NCBI RefSeq assembly: GCF_021441885.1
Contig: NZ_CP090440.1
Coordinates: 186,001-250,000 of the forward strand
Length of the DNA stretch: 64,000 nucleotides
Direction: 5' to 3'
From: Vibrio maritimus
GTDB lineage: Bacteria; Pseudomonadota; Gammaproteobacteria; Enterobacterales; Vibrionaceae
Shown here: positions 1 through 9,293 of the stretch, one piece after another
Numbering within the stretch: position 1 is the first letter of the stretch
Layout: each line of letters begins with the position of its first letter
Notes under the pieces: model-generated
The model's input: the letters and a program-made list of their open reading frames with translations, nothing else
The model's database searches: none
What the model was told of the DNA's origin: nothing
Program-made: the position numbers and the translations under genes

Positions 1-494
1 GTGATTAGGATGGAGATACCGTGATCCCACCAAAACTGACCAAACCATTGTGCCAATAGACTCAGACCATCCCATTGCCTTTTGGGTATTTGCTCCTCTA
101 TATAGGTAAACCCGTAATGACTCGCCAGCGCTGAAAACGTTAAGACGCCTATCAATCCAAGAATGGGAAAGAACAGTACCTTGGCTAACGCCAGTGTACT
201 GGAGCTTTCAATAGACAGTGCCTTATGCGCATCCTTCACCCCTTGATGAAAATCACCGGATGACTCTCCACTTTTCAGGGCGAGGTAAGCGTTATTGGCA
301 AGCCAAGGTTTAAGACCTTCTGTCATGCCTTTGCCTGATTTAATGGATTTAAGACAGTCAAAGCCGACTTGCTGACTCTTCTTATTGCCATATTTATGCA
401 ATTGCTGTGCAATGCCTTTTTGATGGATACCGGCGCCACTTAACCTGGCTATTGTTTCCAAAAGGCGTAATTGCTGTTTATGCGCTAATGCCAT
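1..494 (-). CDS. pilR: PilR/GspF-like inner-membrane platform protein (partial, runs off left edge)
   Basis: The reading frame starts at the ATG on the reverse strand at 494 and stays open to position 1, so only about 164 N-terminal residues are visible. The protein starts MALAHKQQLRLLETIARLSG and later has ALKSGESSGDFHQG, the GspF/PilC-type pattern of a polytopic platform protein, followed by a hydrophobic segment near residues 105-125. It lies 11 bp after the pilQ-like ATPase stop, with a GGGGG ribosome-binding stretch in the gap, which is the pilQ-pilR order of R64-type thin pilus operons. Its expected role is to anchor the assembly ATPase at the inner membrane. The assignment rests on family pattern and gene order; the C-terminus lies outside the window. 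Confidence 0.8.
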   Translation of the reverse strand, partial: MALAHKQQLRLLETIARLSGAGIHQKGIAQQLHKYGNKKSQQVGFDCLKSIKSGKGMTEGLKPWLANNAYLALKSGESSGDFHQGVKDAHKALSIESSSTLALAKVLFFPILGLIGVLTFSALASHYGFTYIEEQIPKRQWDGLSLLAQWFGQFWWDHGISILI

Positions 495-505
495 AAAAAC
501 CCCCG

Positions 506-2053
506 CTAAAAAAAGGAGTGGTACACGGTTTCGCTCTTGATAGGAAAGAGACCGTCCACCCTTTGAGCCGCCGTAAATACATCCACGTCACCGCGACAGA
601 TTTTTAAGTTGGCATGGTCTGCGACCGTCTTATAACCTTTCGACTTTAGCGCGTCTAACCAACCTAAATAATCTTTGCTCAAGATGTATTGTCTGTCCTC
701 ATCATCAAGTACGAGCATTTCAACCAAACTTGTGCGGCCTTTCTCTCCGGATTCGCAGTGTTCACACCCTGCTTTATGACGAAAGCGCAAATCTTCAGTC
801 GAGAGTTTAGGATGATTCGCAAGCCAGGCTTCGAATTGCTCCTTTTCTTTCTCTGACCAATGACGCTTAGCCTGTTCGAGAGTGTGTGAACACTTAGGAC
901 ACAGCGTTCTAACCAGCGTTTGGTATATCCAAAGTTTCATTAAGTCGGGCGCCGCGACGAGCGCAGTAGGAACGTGCATCTGCTCATTGAGTGTATGAGC
1001 GATCCCCACCGCGCTGGAGGTATGTAAGGTTGAAAACATCAATTGACCGGTTTCCCCTTTACGGCACATACTCATTGCCCCTTTTTGATCTCGTATCTCA
1101 CCGTGCATTTCAATGTCCACATCGTGACGTAACAGCAATTTCGCTAATTGAAAAAAACCATCCTCGTTGCGATCAAGTACAGGGGTTTGAATGATGCCTA
1201 AGTCAAATTCAGGGGGATCTTCTAGCGTATTGATTGAGCGACCTTTTCGTTTCATTTCGTTAAGACTGCTCGCAATGACCGTCGTTTTGCCCGATGACAC
1301 TTGTCCTGCAATTAAGCAAATACCACTCGCGGAAGCCATAAAGCTCTGCATAGCGTCGACATGTCCAGGCTCCCACCCAAGAGAGTCAAGTTTAGGGACC
1401 TCAACCTCTTTGTTTAGCCAGCGTAAGGTGCATTGGCCGCCTTTATCCTTGGCAGGGATATAACTGATACGCCAATCCGTATTTCGTTTTCCCTCGTTGG
1501 TTTCTAATAAGAGAGACAAACGGCCATTGTTTGGTTTTGTGGGGTAGAAATCCTCGTCTTTATCGACCGATACATCATTGAATAAGTAGCCAATCAAAAG
1601 CTCCCCATATTCATATTCTTGAATGGGTTTTATCAGTTCGATTAAGCGGCCATCGATGCGTGCCTCTATGCGAGTTTCTGACTTAAACAATTCAATATGA
1701 ATATCCGACGCCCCTTTTTGAACCGCCAGTTCAAAGATGTGGCGACTGCGTGAGGCACTTTCTGAGTTCATTAACTTGGCGCTTTCACTCTGAACGTCAC
1801 TCTCCTTTGATAACGTATCAAGGTGCTTTTTAATGATGAAAGGCTCGATATAACTCACGTTCAGCTCTGGCATAAACTCAAAACCATGCGTTTTAAAGTG
1901 CGCTTTCATCAATGATTGGATAGCGGCGATCGAGGGGCTTTCAAAGTCTGAGGTGTGAAGTGACCCATCTTCAATGAGCAATACATCCTGACGTTGGTAA
2001 TAAATCGATTTGAGTTCGTCGCTCATCACGACGACATCGGGTTCAACTCTCAT
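506..2053 (-). CDS. pilQ: PilQ-like type IV pilus assembly ATPase (GspE/PilB family)
   Basis: This 515-residue protein is a secretion-superfamily ATPase that would power pilin assembly on the cytoplasmic face. It shows SGASDIHIE-type N-terminal motifs (KGASDIHIEL, about residue 112), Walker A AGQVSSGKTT (about 250), an Asp/His box with HGEIRD (about 318) and FSTLHTSSAVGIAHTL (about 338). A C-terminal tetracysteine zinc site (CPKC and CEHC) is intact, unlike in the decayed paralogue at 53510-54709. The start overlaps the pilP-like gene by 11 bp, indicating translational coupling. No VirB11 gene is visible beside the VirB genes in the same operon, so this and VirB4 are the only motor ATPases seen. 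Function is inferred from the family. Confidence 0.88.
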   Translation of the reverse strand: MRVEPDVVVMSDELKSIYYQRQDVLLIEDGSLHTSDFESPSIAAIQSLMKAHFKTHGFEFMPELNVSYIEPFIIKKHLDTLSKESDVQSESAKLMNSESASRSRHIFELAVQKGASDIHIELFKSETRIEARIDGRLIELIKPIQEYEYGELLIGYLFNDVSVDKDEDFYPTKPNNGRLSLLLETNEGKRNTDWRISYIPAKDKGGQCTLRWLNKEVEVPKLDSLGWEPGHVDAMQSFMASASGICLIAGQVSSGKTTVIASSLNEMKRKGRSINTLEDPPEFDLGIIQTPVLDRNEDGFFQLAKLLLRHDVDIEMHGEIRDQKGAMSMCRKGETGQLMFSTLHTSSAVGIAHTLNEQMHVPTALVAAPDLMKLWIYQTLVRTLCPKCSHTLEQAKRHWSEKEKEQFEAWLANHPKLSTEDLRFRHKAGCEHCESGEKGRTSLVEMLVLDDEDRQYILSKDYLGWLDALKSKGYKTVADHANLKICRGDVDVFTAAQRVDGLFPIKSETVYHSFF

Positions 2054-2765
2054 TGTCTACGACCTCCACGGTAGCTTGGTTAGGCATGTATTTGGTATAG
2101 GTGCGGCCATTTTTATCGATCAACACCACCGTTGTTTTTGAGATTTTGTACACTCGCACTTCTTCTATCCATGCCCGCTCTTTGACAGGAATGAGCTCCC
2201 CTGAAAGCTCAAACCATGCCGTTTTTTGGATTGGGTTAAACACGATGCTTCGTAGTGTTAAAGCCCGAACTAAGGCGGGGACATCAAGCTGATGGCTATC
2301 CACGGCCGTGTTGGTCACAGGGACGGGAGGCGCATGCAATGCGTCTAACGATTGCTGGGATTGTAACTGCGCAATTTTAGAGTGGTTGGCGTTGGTTTTG
2401 ATCTGGCTGAAATAGTCAGATTTTAGGTCATCTAAGGCCGCTTCAACGTCAGGGGGTAATACCAATTGATATTGAGTTGGGGGGAGTTCGCGCTTCACCA
2501 CGCTTTCGCTTGGTAAGCTCGCTATTTCTCCATGACTTAGCGTTTGAGGTGTTAGGGCGATATCGAGCACGGGTGTTGATGGTAGCGTTTCGTGTTGCTC
2601 CTCAGCTTCAAATGCGACTTCGTTCAAAGGGTGAGTAGGCTTCGATGGTGTGGAAAATAAGACGTCGTAGAGCATAAACCCCACCATGGTGGCTATCCCT
2701 AGCACCATCACGCCATTTAAGATCTTCTTTTGTGTCGTTAATGGTTTCTTTGGTTGTTCTGTCAC
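2043..2765 (-). CDS. pilP: PilP-like type IV pilus biogenesis protein
   Basis: The 240-residue product has a short cytoplasmic N-terminus, one membrane segment at about residues 14-34 (ILNGVMVLGIATMVGFMLYD) and a large periplasmic region. The C-terminal part with RSIVFNPIQKTAWFELSG followed by a VYKISKTTVVLID stretch is typical of R64 PilP, which is thought to link the inner-membrane complex to the secretin. The gene overlaps pilO by an ATGA junction and pilQ by 11 bp, so it is inside the coupled pil block. A diverged paralogue lies at 54696-55397. The assignment depends on domain pattern plus order; the exact role of PilP in thin pili is not settled. Confidence 0.8.
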   Translation of the reverse strand: MTEQPKKPLTTQKKILNGVMVLGIATMVGFMLYDVLFSTPSKPTHPLNEVAFEAEEQHETLPSTPVLDIALTPQTLSHGEIASLPSESVVKRELPPTQYQLVLPPDVEAALDDLKSDYFSQIKTNANHSKIAQLQSQQSLDALHAPPVPVTNTAVDSHQLDVPALVRALTLRSIVFNPIQKTAWFELSGELIPVKERAWIEEVRVYKISKTTVVLIDKNGRTYTKYMPNQATVEVVDNES

Positions 2766-3877
2766 TGGGTGACTCCTTGCACGTCAATCGTTAACGTGAG
2801 TTGATGTTGATTTTCGCTCTGCCATGTCCAATGAAGCCCTGTTATCGATACAAAGGGAGCATTCAGAGCTTCAGTCAGCGCAATCAGCTTCCCAATATGG
2901 CCCGCTGCTTTAAGCTCGAAGGTTTGGACATTGATAAAAGCGAGAGGTAAATTCGACACGCTGGTTACCGATACCTCCATAAGCTCTAAGGTATCGCGCA
3001 TTTGAACTAAGTAGTTTTTGATGTGCCATTCTTTCCAAGGGGAGACGCTTGGTGTGTGTCGAACCAGTTCACGGGTCGCCTCGTTCCATTCACGTTTAAG
3101 GGTGGGGTGTGCCTTAAAATAGTCTCTGACCACCTTATCGCGAGCGGTCACGTCAATAGGCAGCGTGAGTGTTCCCCCTTTCCAATCCATCGATGTGGTC
3201 ATCATGCCACCTGGCATGTCACGAGTCTCAATGTAGAGTGAGAGTGCTTGTCGTAATGCCATATACGCAGAATGTTTTTGTGAATAACTGGCGATGTATA
3301 GCTCAAAAGGCGTTTTTTCCGGCGCCGTTGCTACAGGAGGGGGCGGCGTGCTTTGCCACCACCACGTCCCACCTATGATGCCCACCCCTAGTACGCCGCC
3401 GAGTGCTTTCACCTTCCAACGTTGATGAGGGATGGCGTTTTCAAGCGCAAAGGCTTCCCACTCTTTCGGTAGAAGGGGGGACACCTTAACGACTTTGTCA
3501 TGAAAGAGCTCTATGTCATCGACAGCCGTGTCAGAGCTCACTAAAATTCGCGTCGCATGATGGAGTTCATAGCCAACCTGGTTAATGACATCGGTTAGTG
3601 TTCCCATCCACTCGCTTTGTACACGTCCTTCCACCAATGCGGTCGCAAACCACTCATTCTCGAACTCTTGCATGACGACGACGCGCTCTAAGGTCTCCCC
3701 CTCGAGCGTTAATGCCGCTTTAAACGCTTCTCCTAACGCGACACAAGGCGCATTTGAGTAGTATCGATACAGCCCATCATCCATAGTGATGATTTTTTCA
3801 TAAGACGCTTTATGCAGTTTTCTATGACGCTGCACGTCTTTTTTGTTTTGGCAAAATACCCGTTTAGCTAATTGCAT
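2762..3877 (-). CDS. pilO: PilO-like type IVb pilus accessory protein
   Basis: The product has 371 residues. An N-terminal cytoplasmic region of about 165 residues resembles an actin-like/PilM-type fold in layout, and one membrane span follows at about residues 156-172 (ALGGVLGVGIIGGTWWW). The remainder is periplasmic and mixed alpha/beta. This two-part layout (PilM-like plus PilN/O-like parts in one chain) fits R64 PilO, which belongs to the inner-membrane alignment complex. It lies 9 bp downstream of the secretin gene and overlaps pilP by 4 bp. The sequence itself is poorly conserved, so the call leans on layout and position. A frameshifted paralogue lies at 55383-56526. Confidence 0.75.
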   Translation of the reverse strand: MQLAKRVFCQNKKDVQRHRKLHKASYEKIITMDDGLYRYYSNAPCVALGEAFKAALTLEGETLERVVVMQEFENEWFATALVEGRVQSEWMGTLTDVINQVGYELHHATRILVSSDTAVDDIELFHDKVVKVSPLLPKEWEAFALENAIPHQRWKVKALGGVLGVGIIGGTWWWQSTPPPPVATAPEKTPFELYIASYSQKHSAYMALRQALSLYIETRDMPGGMMTTSMDWKGGTLTLPIDVTARDKVVRDYFKAHPTLKREWNEATRELVRHTPSVSPWKEWHIKNYLVQMRDTLELMEVSVTSVSNLPLAFINVQTFELKAAGHIGKLIALTEALNAPFVSITGLHWTWQSENQHQLTLTIDVQGVTQ

Positions 3878-3886
3878 AATGCCCCC

Positions 3887-5326
3887 TTATTGCACTTTAC
3901 GAGGGGTGAGCAGCACCAAGGTTTCGATGGTCTCGTTTTTTGTGCCAGTCCCACCAAACAGCCGAGAGAAAAAGTTTTTCGTTTCCTCTGCGGTTTTGGT
4001 TTGCTGTTTCACTGAGGCGAGGACATAGGTTTGTCCGTATCTCAGCTTGTTTGCAAAAGTGATCTCTGATTTTTGTGTGGTCAGGAAGCCGAGATCGACG
4101 CCTGCGACTTCTCTCGATTCATTTTTAGTGATTCGATTGAGAAGGCCGGATGTTCTAAGCCATACGTGGTCTGGCTGAACTTTGGCGCTGACCATGAAAT
4201 CGACACCTTCCATCTTTTCATCGCGGGTCACACCGGTGCTTACCGTGTTCTCAGTACTGTCAGAGTTGACTTCATCAAGGAAGGGAACGACACGCTGTTG
4301 TGTAATTCGAGCGGGTTGATGGTTGAGAACCAGTGCCGTAATAGGCGTTTCAGAAGAGACACTGCCTTGTTTTTCGAGCACTTTAATCAATGCTTCGGTG
4401 CCCGACCACTTGCCCTTGCCTTGGAAAGCAAAACCGTAACCGGCTTCTTGAGAAAGGGTGTTAGTACCAGGGACAAAAAACTCTAAGATACCGTCTCCGG
4501 ATTCGTACACTAAATTCCAATCGATACCACGTTCAGTGCCAACATCAGAGTAAAACTCCACCACTCTGACATCGAGTAACACCTGCTTTGATAACTCTTT
4601 TTGATAGTGTTCGACTAAGTTCTCCACGGCCATCATTTTGTCTGGTGTCGTCGTCACCGTGACCGCGCTCATGTAGGTGGAGGCTGAAACGGCATGGCTT
4701 GCCGATTCATCGCCCCCTAACAGGTTCACAATGTCATTGGCAATGTCAGAGATAAGATCCACTTCTTGATAACTGATGTTCAAGTATTGTCCTTCAATCC
4801 GTCCTTCTTGTTCACCGGCTGTCCCTTGGGAGCCGATTTGAGCATCCATTTTCCCTGTTGGTAAATTGACAGAAAATGTTTTGGTGATGGTTGCGGTGAT
4901 GTCTAAGCGGCCTTCACTTGCACTGATGCCAAACCCGACATCTCGCGATAACGCATTTAATACATTTCGTCGAGAGCTAGAGAAATTCAGGGTGGCGGCT
5001 TTGTTTGGGTCCACGTTTTCTGCAAAAAAAAGCGGGACATCAACGCCCGCCATGATTTCTTCTAAGACCACTGAAAATGGCATTTGCCGCGCATTGACGG
5101 TGATCGGATCGTCAAGCCACGTCATTTCAATGGGGGCTTCAATGGGCGAAAATCGTTGTGGGGGCTTTTTAATTCGTGTGACTTTCTTTGGTTTTTCAAA
5201 GGTGGTCTTGTCGGTGATCTCTTGAGAAATAGACTCATGATACGTTTTGATGTCTTCGTATTCTTGTGAAGCGCACCCGACCACCGTTAAGGTGAGCAAT
5301 AGGCTCATTATTAGCGTTTTTTTCAT
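3887..5326 (-). CDS. pilN: PilN-like outer-membrane lipoprotein secretin
   Basis: This 479-residue lipoprotein has a type II signal peptide ending in the lipobox VVGC. Secretin features follow: an N-terminal domain with PFSVVLEEIMAGVDVPLFF, a Ser/Gly-rich middle, and a C-terminal barrel region with ETPITALVLNHQPARITQQRV-type sequence and terminal LVLLTPRKVQ. It would form the outer-membrane pore for the conjugative type IVb pilus. The start overlaps the stop of the preceding lipoprotein gene as TAATG. A C-terminal fragment of a paralogue with the same LVLLTPRK ending is left at 57106-57297. Confidence is high for a PilN/BfpB-type secretin. Confidence 0.88.
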   Translation of the reverse strand: MKKTLIMSLLLTLTVVGCASQEYEDIKTYHESISQEITDKTTFEKPKKVTRIKKPPQRFSPIEAPIEMTWLDDPITVNARQMPFSVVLEEIMAGVDVPLFFAENVDPNKAATLNFSSSRRNVLNALSRDVGFGISASEGRLDITATITKTFSVNLPTGKMDAQIGSQGTAGEQEGRIEGQYLNISYQEVDLISDIANDIVNLLGGDESASHAVSASTYMSAVTVTTTPDKMMAVENLVEHYQKELSKQVLLDVRVVEFYSDVGTERGIDWNLVYESGDGILEFFVPGTNTLSQEAGYGFAFQGKGKWSGTEALIKVLEKQGSVSSETPITALVLNHQPARITQQRVVPFLDEVNSDSTENTVSTGVTRDEKMEGVDFMVSAKVQPDHVWLRTSGLLNRITKNESREVAGVDLGFLTTQKSEITFANKLRYGQTYVLASVKQQTKTAEETKNFFSRLFGGTGTKNETIETLVLLTPRKVQ

Positions 5327-6069
5327 TATAATTCCTCTTCAATCAGCACTTGACCGGTTGACTCAACGATGGAAGCGGCAACGGGGTAGCCTTCTAATAT
5401 GTTGGTTAACGCGGTATCGATATCGTCTCGCTCAGTGATGAGGTAGTAATCGGTACTGAATTGATAATCATCTTTTGCAAGCCAGCTACGTCGATTATCC
5501 GTACTGTCCACCCAAACTAAGTCGTAGTTTTTCACCACATTCGCGATGACGGATTTGAGTGAACTCCCCGAGACGCGGGTAATGCGGGCTTTGCCCCGAA
5601 AGTCATACACCCCCGCTACTTTCTGTTTTTTGTATTGGGTTTCAACGAGCCTTAAAGGGATGTCCGCTTGTTTCATGAGGTCATCCCACACCTTTTTGAA
5701 ACTGCCGGAAAAGACTTGTCCTTTTTCTGCTTTTTCTTGAAGTGCCGACTCATGGGCTGGCGTCACCGACCATGCAATATTGTGATAACCCCGACCGCGA
5801 AGCCAGCGTCTTAGCGTTTTCTCAATACTTTCCCCTTCAAACAGCACGTAGGTGTCTAATGCTTTGACAGGACGTTTTTTTGGGGCCGTTTGGGGGGTCA
5901 CTTTGACATCGGTTTGAGCCAGCAGCGTTGGCATGAGTTTGGATAAATCCCGCTCGACTAGGTTCACGTTGGTTAACTCAAAGTATTCCCCTTGACCTTG
6001 ATAATCAGGTTGGTTGGCGCACCCAGCTATCACACTGGTCATCAGTACGCCCATGACGAGCTTTTTCAT
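5326..6069 (-). CDS. Lipoprotein with TcpQ-like domain, thin-pilus operon
   Basis: The 247-residue product begins with a lipoprotein signal ending IAGC. Two regions resemble the C-terminal TcpQ/PilL type of domain: residues about 70-150 (TYVLFEGESIEKTLRRWLRG, with a YHNIAW strand) and 150-247. Such domains often bind peptidoglycan or assist secretin assembly. The gene sits between the PilL-N-like gene and the secretin and is coupled to both by 4-bp or shorter overlaps. It occupies the place of R64 PilM or part of PilL, but I cannot equate it confidently with either, so no gene symbol is given. An outer-membrane pilotin or secretin partner role is inferred. Confidence 0.6.
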   Translation of the reverse strand: MKKLVMGVLMTSVIAGCANQPDYQGQGEYFELTNVNLVERDLSKLMPTLLAQTDVKVTPQTAPKKRPVKALDTYVLFEGESIEKTLRRWLRGRGYHNIAWSVTPAHESALQEKAEKGQVFSGSFKKVWDDLMKQADIPLRLVETQYKKQKVAGVYDFRGKARITRVSGSSLKSVIANVVKNYDLVWVDSTDNRRSWLAKDDYQFSTDYYLITERDDIDTALTNILEGYPVAASIVESTGQVLIEEEL

Positions 6070-6434
6070 AGGAGAACTCCTTTCGAAAAGGTGATTAAGC
6101 GATTTCTTCTATCGACGACAATCGTATTCCCTTCGCCTATCAACAATTGCAAAGCGTGTGTCACAGGCATGGTTCTATGCATTTTTGCGGCGGTTGGGAT
6201 TGGTTGCTTTAAAATGGCGGCCGCGCTGGTTGGGGCGGGGAAATCGGTAATAATGTGATACCCAAGAGGCTCAAGTAGCCAGTTGGCGGCCTCACCAACG
6301 GTGTTGAGCTCTGGCGGGTAAATGGTTCGTGCCGATACATGCAAGGTATCGACTTCGGGTAAGGGGGCGGCGGTGGCGAGCACCGATGGGGCGGTTAGCG
6401 CCCCTAGCAATAGCCATTTTCCTAGTTTTTTCAC
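6066..6434 (-). CDS. PilL N-terminal-domain-like periplasmic protein
   Basis: I place the start at the GTG at 6434 (GTGAAAAAACTAGG) because GAGGAG lies 7 bp upstream and the GTGA overlaps the virB10 stop; this gives 122 residues. It begins with a signal peptide (VKKLGKWLLLGALTAPSVLA), followed by a compact domain with YPPELNTVGEAANWLL and IPVTHAL-type sequence characteristic of the PilL N-terminal motif of integrating conjugative elements. The overlap fuses the virB block to the pil block, so both are expected to be made together. Its role is probably periplasmic support of secretin or pilus assembly, by family inference only. Confidence 0.6.
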   Translation of the reverse strand: MKKLGKWLLLGALTAPSVLATAAPLPEVDTLHVSARTIYPPELNTVGEAANWLLEPLGYHIITDFPAPTSAAAILKQPIPTAAKMHRTMPVTHALQLLIGEGNTIVVDRRNRLITFSKGVLL

Positions 6435-7690
6435 AGGTACTCCTCGTAGAGATAGCGCCACGGGGTGAGATAAATATCGTCTTCCACCATGACATTGATG
6501 CTTTGACCGGCACGAATAGTCACGGTCGGTTTAAGGGCTAAGTATTTTTGAGCAATCGGGGAGGCTTGATTTCTCACGCTGGATGAAATGGCACTGGCAT
6601 AGCTTTGGTCAGTTTCACCGGTGCCTTCCCAACTGGTGCTAGAGGCCAGCAAAGCATAAGCGGCAACACCAAAAAATTGAGCCAGATAGTGTCGGTCTAC
6701 TTGGTCACCCACGGCGCCAATGCCTTCACGGTCAAGACCGGATGATTTAGATAAATCGACGCGGTTTCCGTTAGGAAGCACCACCCATGGCACCGTGAGT
6801 CCCATTCGGCTGTTGATGACCTCATTGACATTACTGATGGTGACGGACTTCAAAATGACTTCAGAGCCTTTTGGTATAAGGATATATTCCAAGTTCACGT
6901 CAAAAATATCTTGAGAGACGACTGCTTTGAACGTACCAGGGTGGTCACTGTTGGTTTTCATCATGGTGACGGCGGGAATGATGGTGCCGACCGGCACTTT
7001 CATCTTGCCTTCAATGCTGGCGTTATAGACGTTTTCTTCTGTAAAACCGGCAATGTTGGCAGGCGGCGCGTCAAAAGTTTGTGATAGCGAGCTAAGCTGC
7101 GCACTTTTTTGAACCGCCTCTTCTGGTGCGTAGTCACCTCGCAAGATTTGCGCCTTGAGCGCCTCGGCTTCTTGAATACGTTTGGCTATCATCTCTCGCT
7201 GTTCATCGCTTGAGCGAAACTCATCTCGCACGGTATTGGCTTCCATGGAGGATGTGACTCGAGATGATGTGACTTGATTAGGCTCGACGCTTTTTTGCAA
7301 TGGCTCTCCACCTACCCATCGTGTTTTGAGTGAGCTTAATGCACGGCTGAGCTCTTCGAGTTCATGTTGCTGCTTAGCTTGCTCAAAAGGGTTGAGTACG
7401 ACGGGAAGCGTTTGAGTGTGCGCCGGTGCCGGTTTAAGATCGGTATCCGCCATCATTTCATCCGTGTCTTTGGCTTGCTCTCGCGCGGTGGTGATGTCGC
7501 TGACCGCCTCCTTAAAATCTTCTGGTGATGACTGTTTAGGCTCAGTCTCTACCGTCTTATCGGTTGAGGTGAGCTCAGCAGGCGGGCTTTGGGTCAACAT
7601 GAGTACAAAAAACAGCAAGAAGATAACCCCAAGTCCAGCCCCTAGCGTTAACCCTAGCTTTTTCCTATCGGTTGGACGTTGTTCACTCAT
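6431..7690 (-). CDS. virB10: VirB10-like T4SS channel protein
   Basis: This 419-residue protein has a short basic cytoplasmic tail, a single membrane span at about residues 13-32 and a long acidic/Gln-rich periplasmic linker. A C-terminal TrbI/VirB10 domain begins near residue 225 (GKMKVPVGTIIPAVTMM), with the usual RMGLTVPWVVLPNGNRVDLS stretch. VirB10 bridges inner and outer membranes in conjugative type IV secretion and gates the outer-membrane core with VirB9. The ATG overlaps the virB9 stop (ATGA). The start follows a good position and needs no change. Family assignment is firm. Confidence 0.92.
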   Translation of the reverse strand: MSEQRPTDRKKLGLTLGAGLGVIFLLFFVLMLTQSPPAELTSTDKTVETEPKQSSPEDFKEAVSDITTAREQAKDTDEMMADTDLKPAPAHTQTLPVVLNPFEQAKQQHELEELSRALSSLKTRWVGGEPLQKSVEPNQVTSSRVTSSMEANTVRDEFRSSDEQREMIAKRIQEAEALKAQILRGDYAPEEAVQKSAQLSSLSQTFDAPPANIAGFTEENVYNASIEGKMKVPVGTIIPAVTMMKTNSDHPGTFKAVVSQDIFDVNLEYILIPKGSEVILKSVTISNVNEVINSRMGLTVPWVVLPNGNRVDLSKSSGLDREGIGAVGDQVDRHYLAQFFGVAAYALLASSTSWEGTGETDQSYASAISSSVRNQASPIAQKYLALKPTVTIRAGQSINVMVEDDIYLTPWRYLYEEYL

Positions 7691-8535
7691 AAGTTCCCTC
7701 GTGTTTGATTGTCACTTCTTGTGACGCTGAGCGTGACATCATCAATACGCAGGGTGAAATTCGGATAGATGCCAGTGACGCGGTACATGGCGTAAGCGTC
7801 TTCGTACTTCACAGGGGCGACGGCATTTTTGCCGCCAATCTGGGTTTCCACACTCAAAATGCCGCGGTTGGGGTTCGCCAGACGAATGTAGGTAAATTGA
7901 CCATCGTCATATACATCGGAAATGGTGTTGTGGCCAACAAACGCTTTGCCTTCATCCCACTGGTAACGGGTGTAAATGCGATACCGATATTTTTTGAGCG
8001 CTTCGACGACCGCTTGTTTTCGCACTTGTTCGGTTCTTGCTGTTTGGTCGTTAAGCGCAGTTTCAAGCTGAGCAATACGGGCGGATTGTCCGCCTTCTGA
8101 TAGCCTTTTGGAGGACATGAATTGACCAAGCGCTTGCTTTTGCGACTCAGAGTAATAGTGGTTGTCATCGGAGACGATAACGCAGGGGCTCGCTTTGTTT
8201 ACTGAGGTACGGTGAGCCACAATGTCATAGATGTTGCCATCGTCGGTATAGGCGTAAATGGACGTTCTTGCGCCTTCATCAAGCTTTGAGTTGGGCTTGA
8301 TTAAAATACTGTTTGTCCCTGGCATGGCATCGACATCCCACAATAGGGCATTGGATGTGACCGGTTTGGTGATGAGGTTACCTGGTAAGGAAACGCGCGT
8401 GCCGACGCTGAGCGCAGAGGAGACCTCTATAATGTGATTGGGGCGGTATTTGGTGGCGGTACATGTGGCTGCGTTCGTTACGCCCGCAAAGAGCAGGCAG
8501 CACAGAGCGCCCCACTGTATTGTGGTTAAGCGCAT
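7687..8535 (-). CDS. virB9: VirB9-like T4SS outer-membrane core protein
   Basis: The open frame extends to 8676, but the start at 8535 is preferred: AAGGAAC lies upstream and the protein then begins with a clean signal peptide (MRLTTIQWGALCCLLFAG, cleaved after VTNA). The 282-residue product has the VirB9/CagX layout, with an N-terminal beta domain (residues about 25-125), a Gln-rich linker and a C-terminal domain containing YRYRIYTRYQW, the conserved box of the family. VirB9 assembles with VirB10 to form the outer-membrane ring. No separate VirB7 lipoprotein gene was found nearby; the odd Cys residues near its N-terminus are unremarked in the family. Confidence 0.88.
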   Translation of the reverse strand: MRLTTIQWGALCCLLFAGVTNAATCTATKYRPNHIIEVSSALSVGTRVSLPGNLITKPVTSNALLWDVDAMPGTNSILIKPNSKLDEGARTSIYAYTDDGNIYDIVAHRTSVNKASPCVIVSDDNHYYSESQKQALGQFMSSKRLSEGGQSARIAQLETALNDQTARTEQVRKQAVVEALKKYRYRIYTRYQWDEGKAFVGHNTISDVYDDGQFTYIRLANPNRGILSVETQIGGKNAVAPVKYEDAYAMYRVTGIYPNFTLRIDDVTLSVTRSDNQTRGNL

Positions 8536-8564
8536 AAAAAGTTCCTTGTATGTGTTGAGCGGGG

Positions 8565-9281
8565 TTATTGGCGTTCGATATTGAGCTGGGCGTCGGTAAT
8601 TTGAAGCCCGATAGGATTGAGTCTTAGAAAGCTCATGCTTTCTTCTGACAGTGAGCGTTTGTCCATAAGTTGCCACTGAAGACTGAGCACTAATGATTCA
8701 GAATGCTGGGCGCTGCGCTCTCGTGAAAAATACACGTTGCTGCGTATTCGAGTGCGTGATTGCCCTGAAAAGTCGGTAGCCGTCACTTGGTCATAGTGCT
8801 CAATATTACGAACGTGGATAGTGATATTGTCTCGACTTTTAGCAAGCGAAGCGGCTTTTTCAATGGCATTAAACCCATTAGGTGAGACAAAATGCGCCGC
8901 CATTGAGGGTGCCATGAGCGCCTTGGCTTCGGCCCAGTCATCGGCAATGGTGGCGGGCGTGACACCGTAGCGACTGATGGCAAAACGTGTCAGTAGAGCA
9001 TCGATGGTGGTTTTGAAGTAGAGCTGAGAATCGTCTGGTTGATAATCCACCACAGACCAAGAGCCATTCGGTGCTAACTTCACGTAAATTAGCTCTTTAT
9101 TATTTTGTGCTTTTTGAAACGCAAAAAAGCAAAATACGAGCGCGAGACTGACTGAAAGCGCCAGTACAACACACAGGATATACAGTCGATTACGTTCACT
9201 GCGTAGCAGAGCGTGAGGGTTAACGGGGCTCTCGTCTTCGACTGGCTCATTGGCGGTTGGCGTTAAAGGGAAAGGGGTCAT
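8565..9281 (-). CDS. virB8: VirB8-like T4SS inner-membrane protein
   Basis: The 238-residue protein has one membrane span at residues about 33-55 (LYILCVVLALSVSLALVFCF) and a periplasmic NTF2-like domain with the VirB8 features TTIDALLTRFAISRYG and an LSLQW strand near the end. VirB8 nucleates the inner-membrane complex and contacts VirB9 and VirB10. AAGGAG stands directly upstream of the ATG. The gene is separated by short gaps from virB6 and virB9, consistent with the operon. Assignment is by fold pattern and order. Confidence 0.85.
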   Translation of the reverse strand: MTPFPLTPTANEPVEDESPVNPHALLRSERNRLYILCVVLALSVSLALVFCFFAFQKAQNNKELIYVKLAPNGSWSVVDYQPDDSQLYFKTTIDALLTRFAISRYGVTPATIADDWAEAKALMAPSMAAHFVSPNGFNAIEKAASLAKSRDNITIHVRNIEHYDQVTATDFSGQSRTRIRSNVYFSRERSAQHSESLVLSLQWQLMDKRSLSEESMSFLRLNPIGLQITDAQLNIERQ

Positions 9282-9293
9282 AGCAAGTCTCCT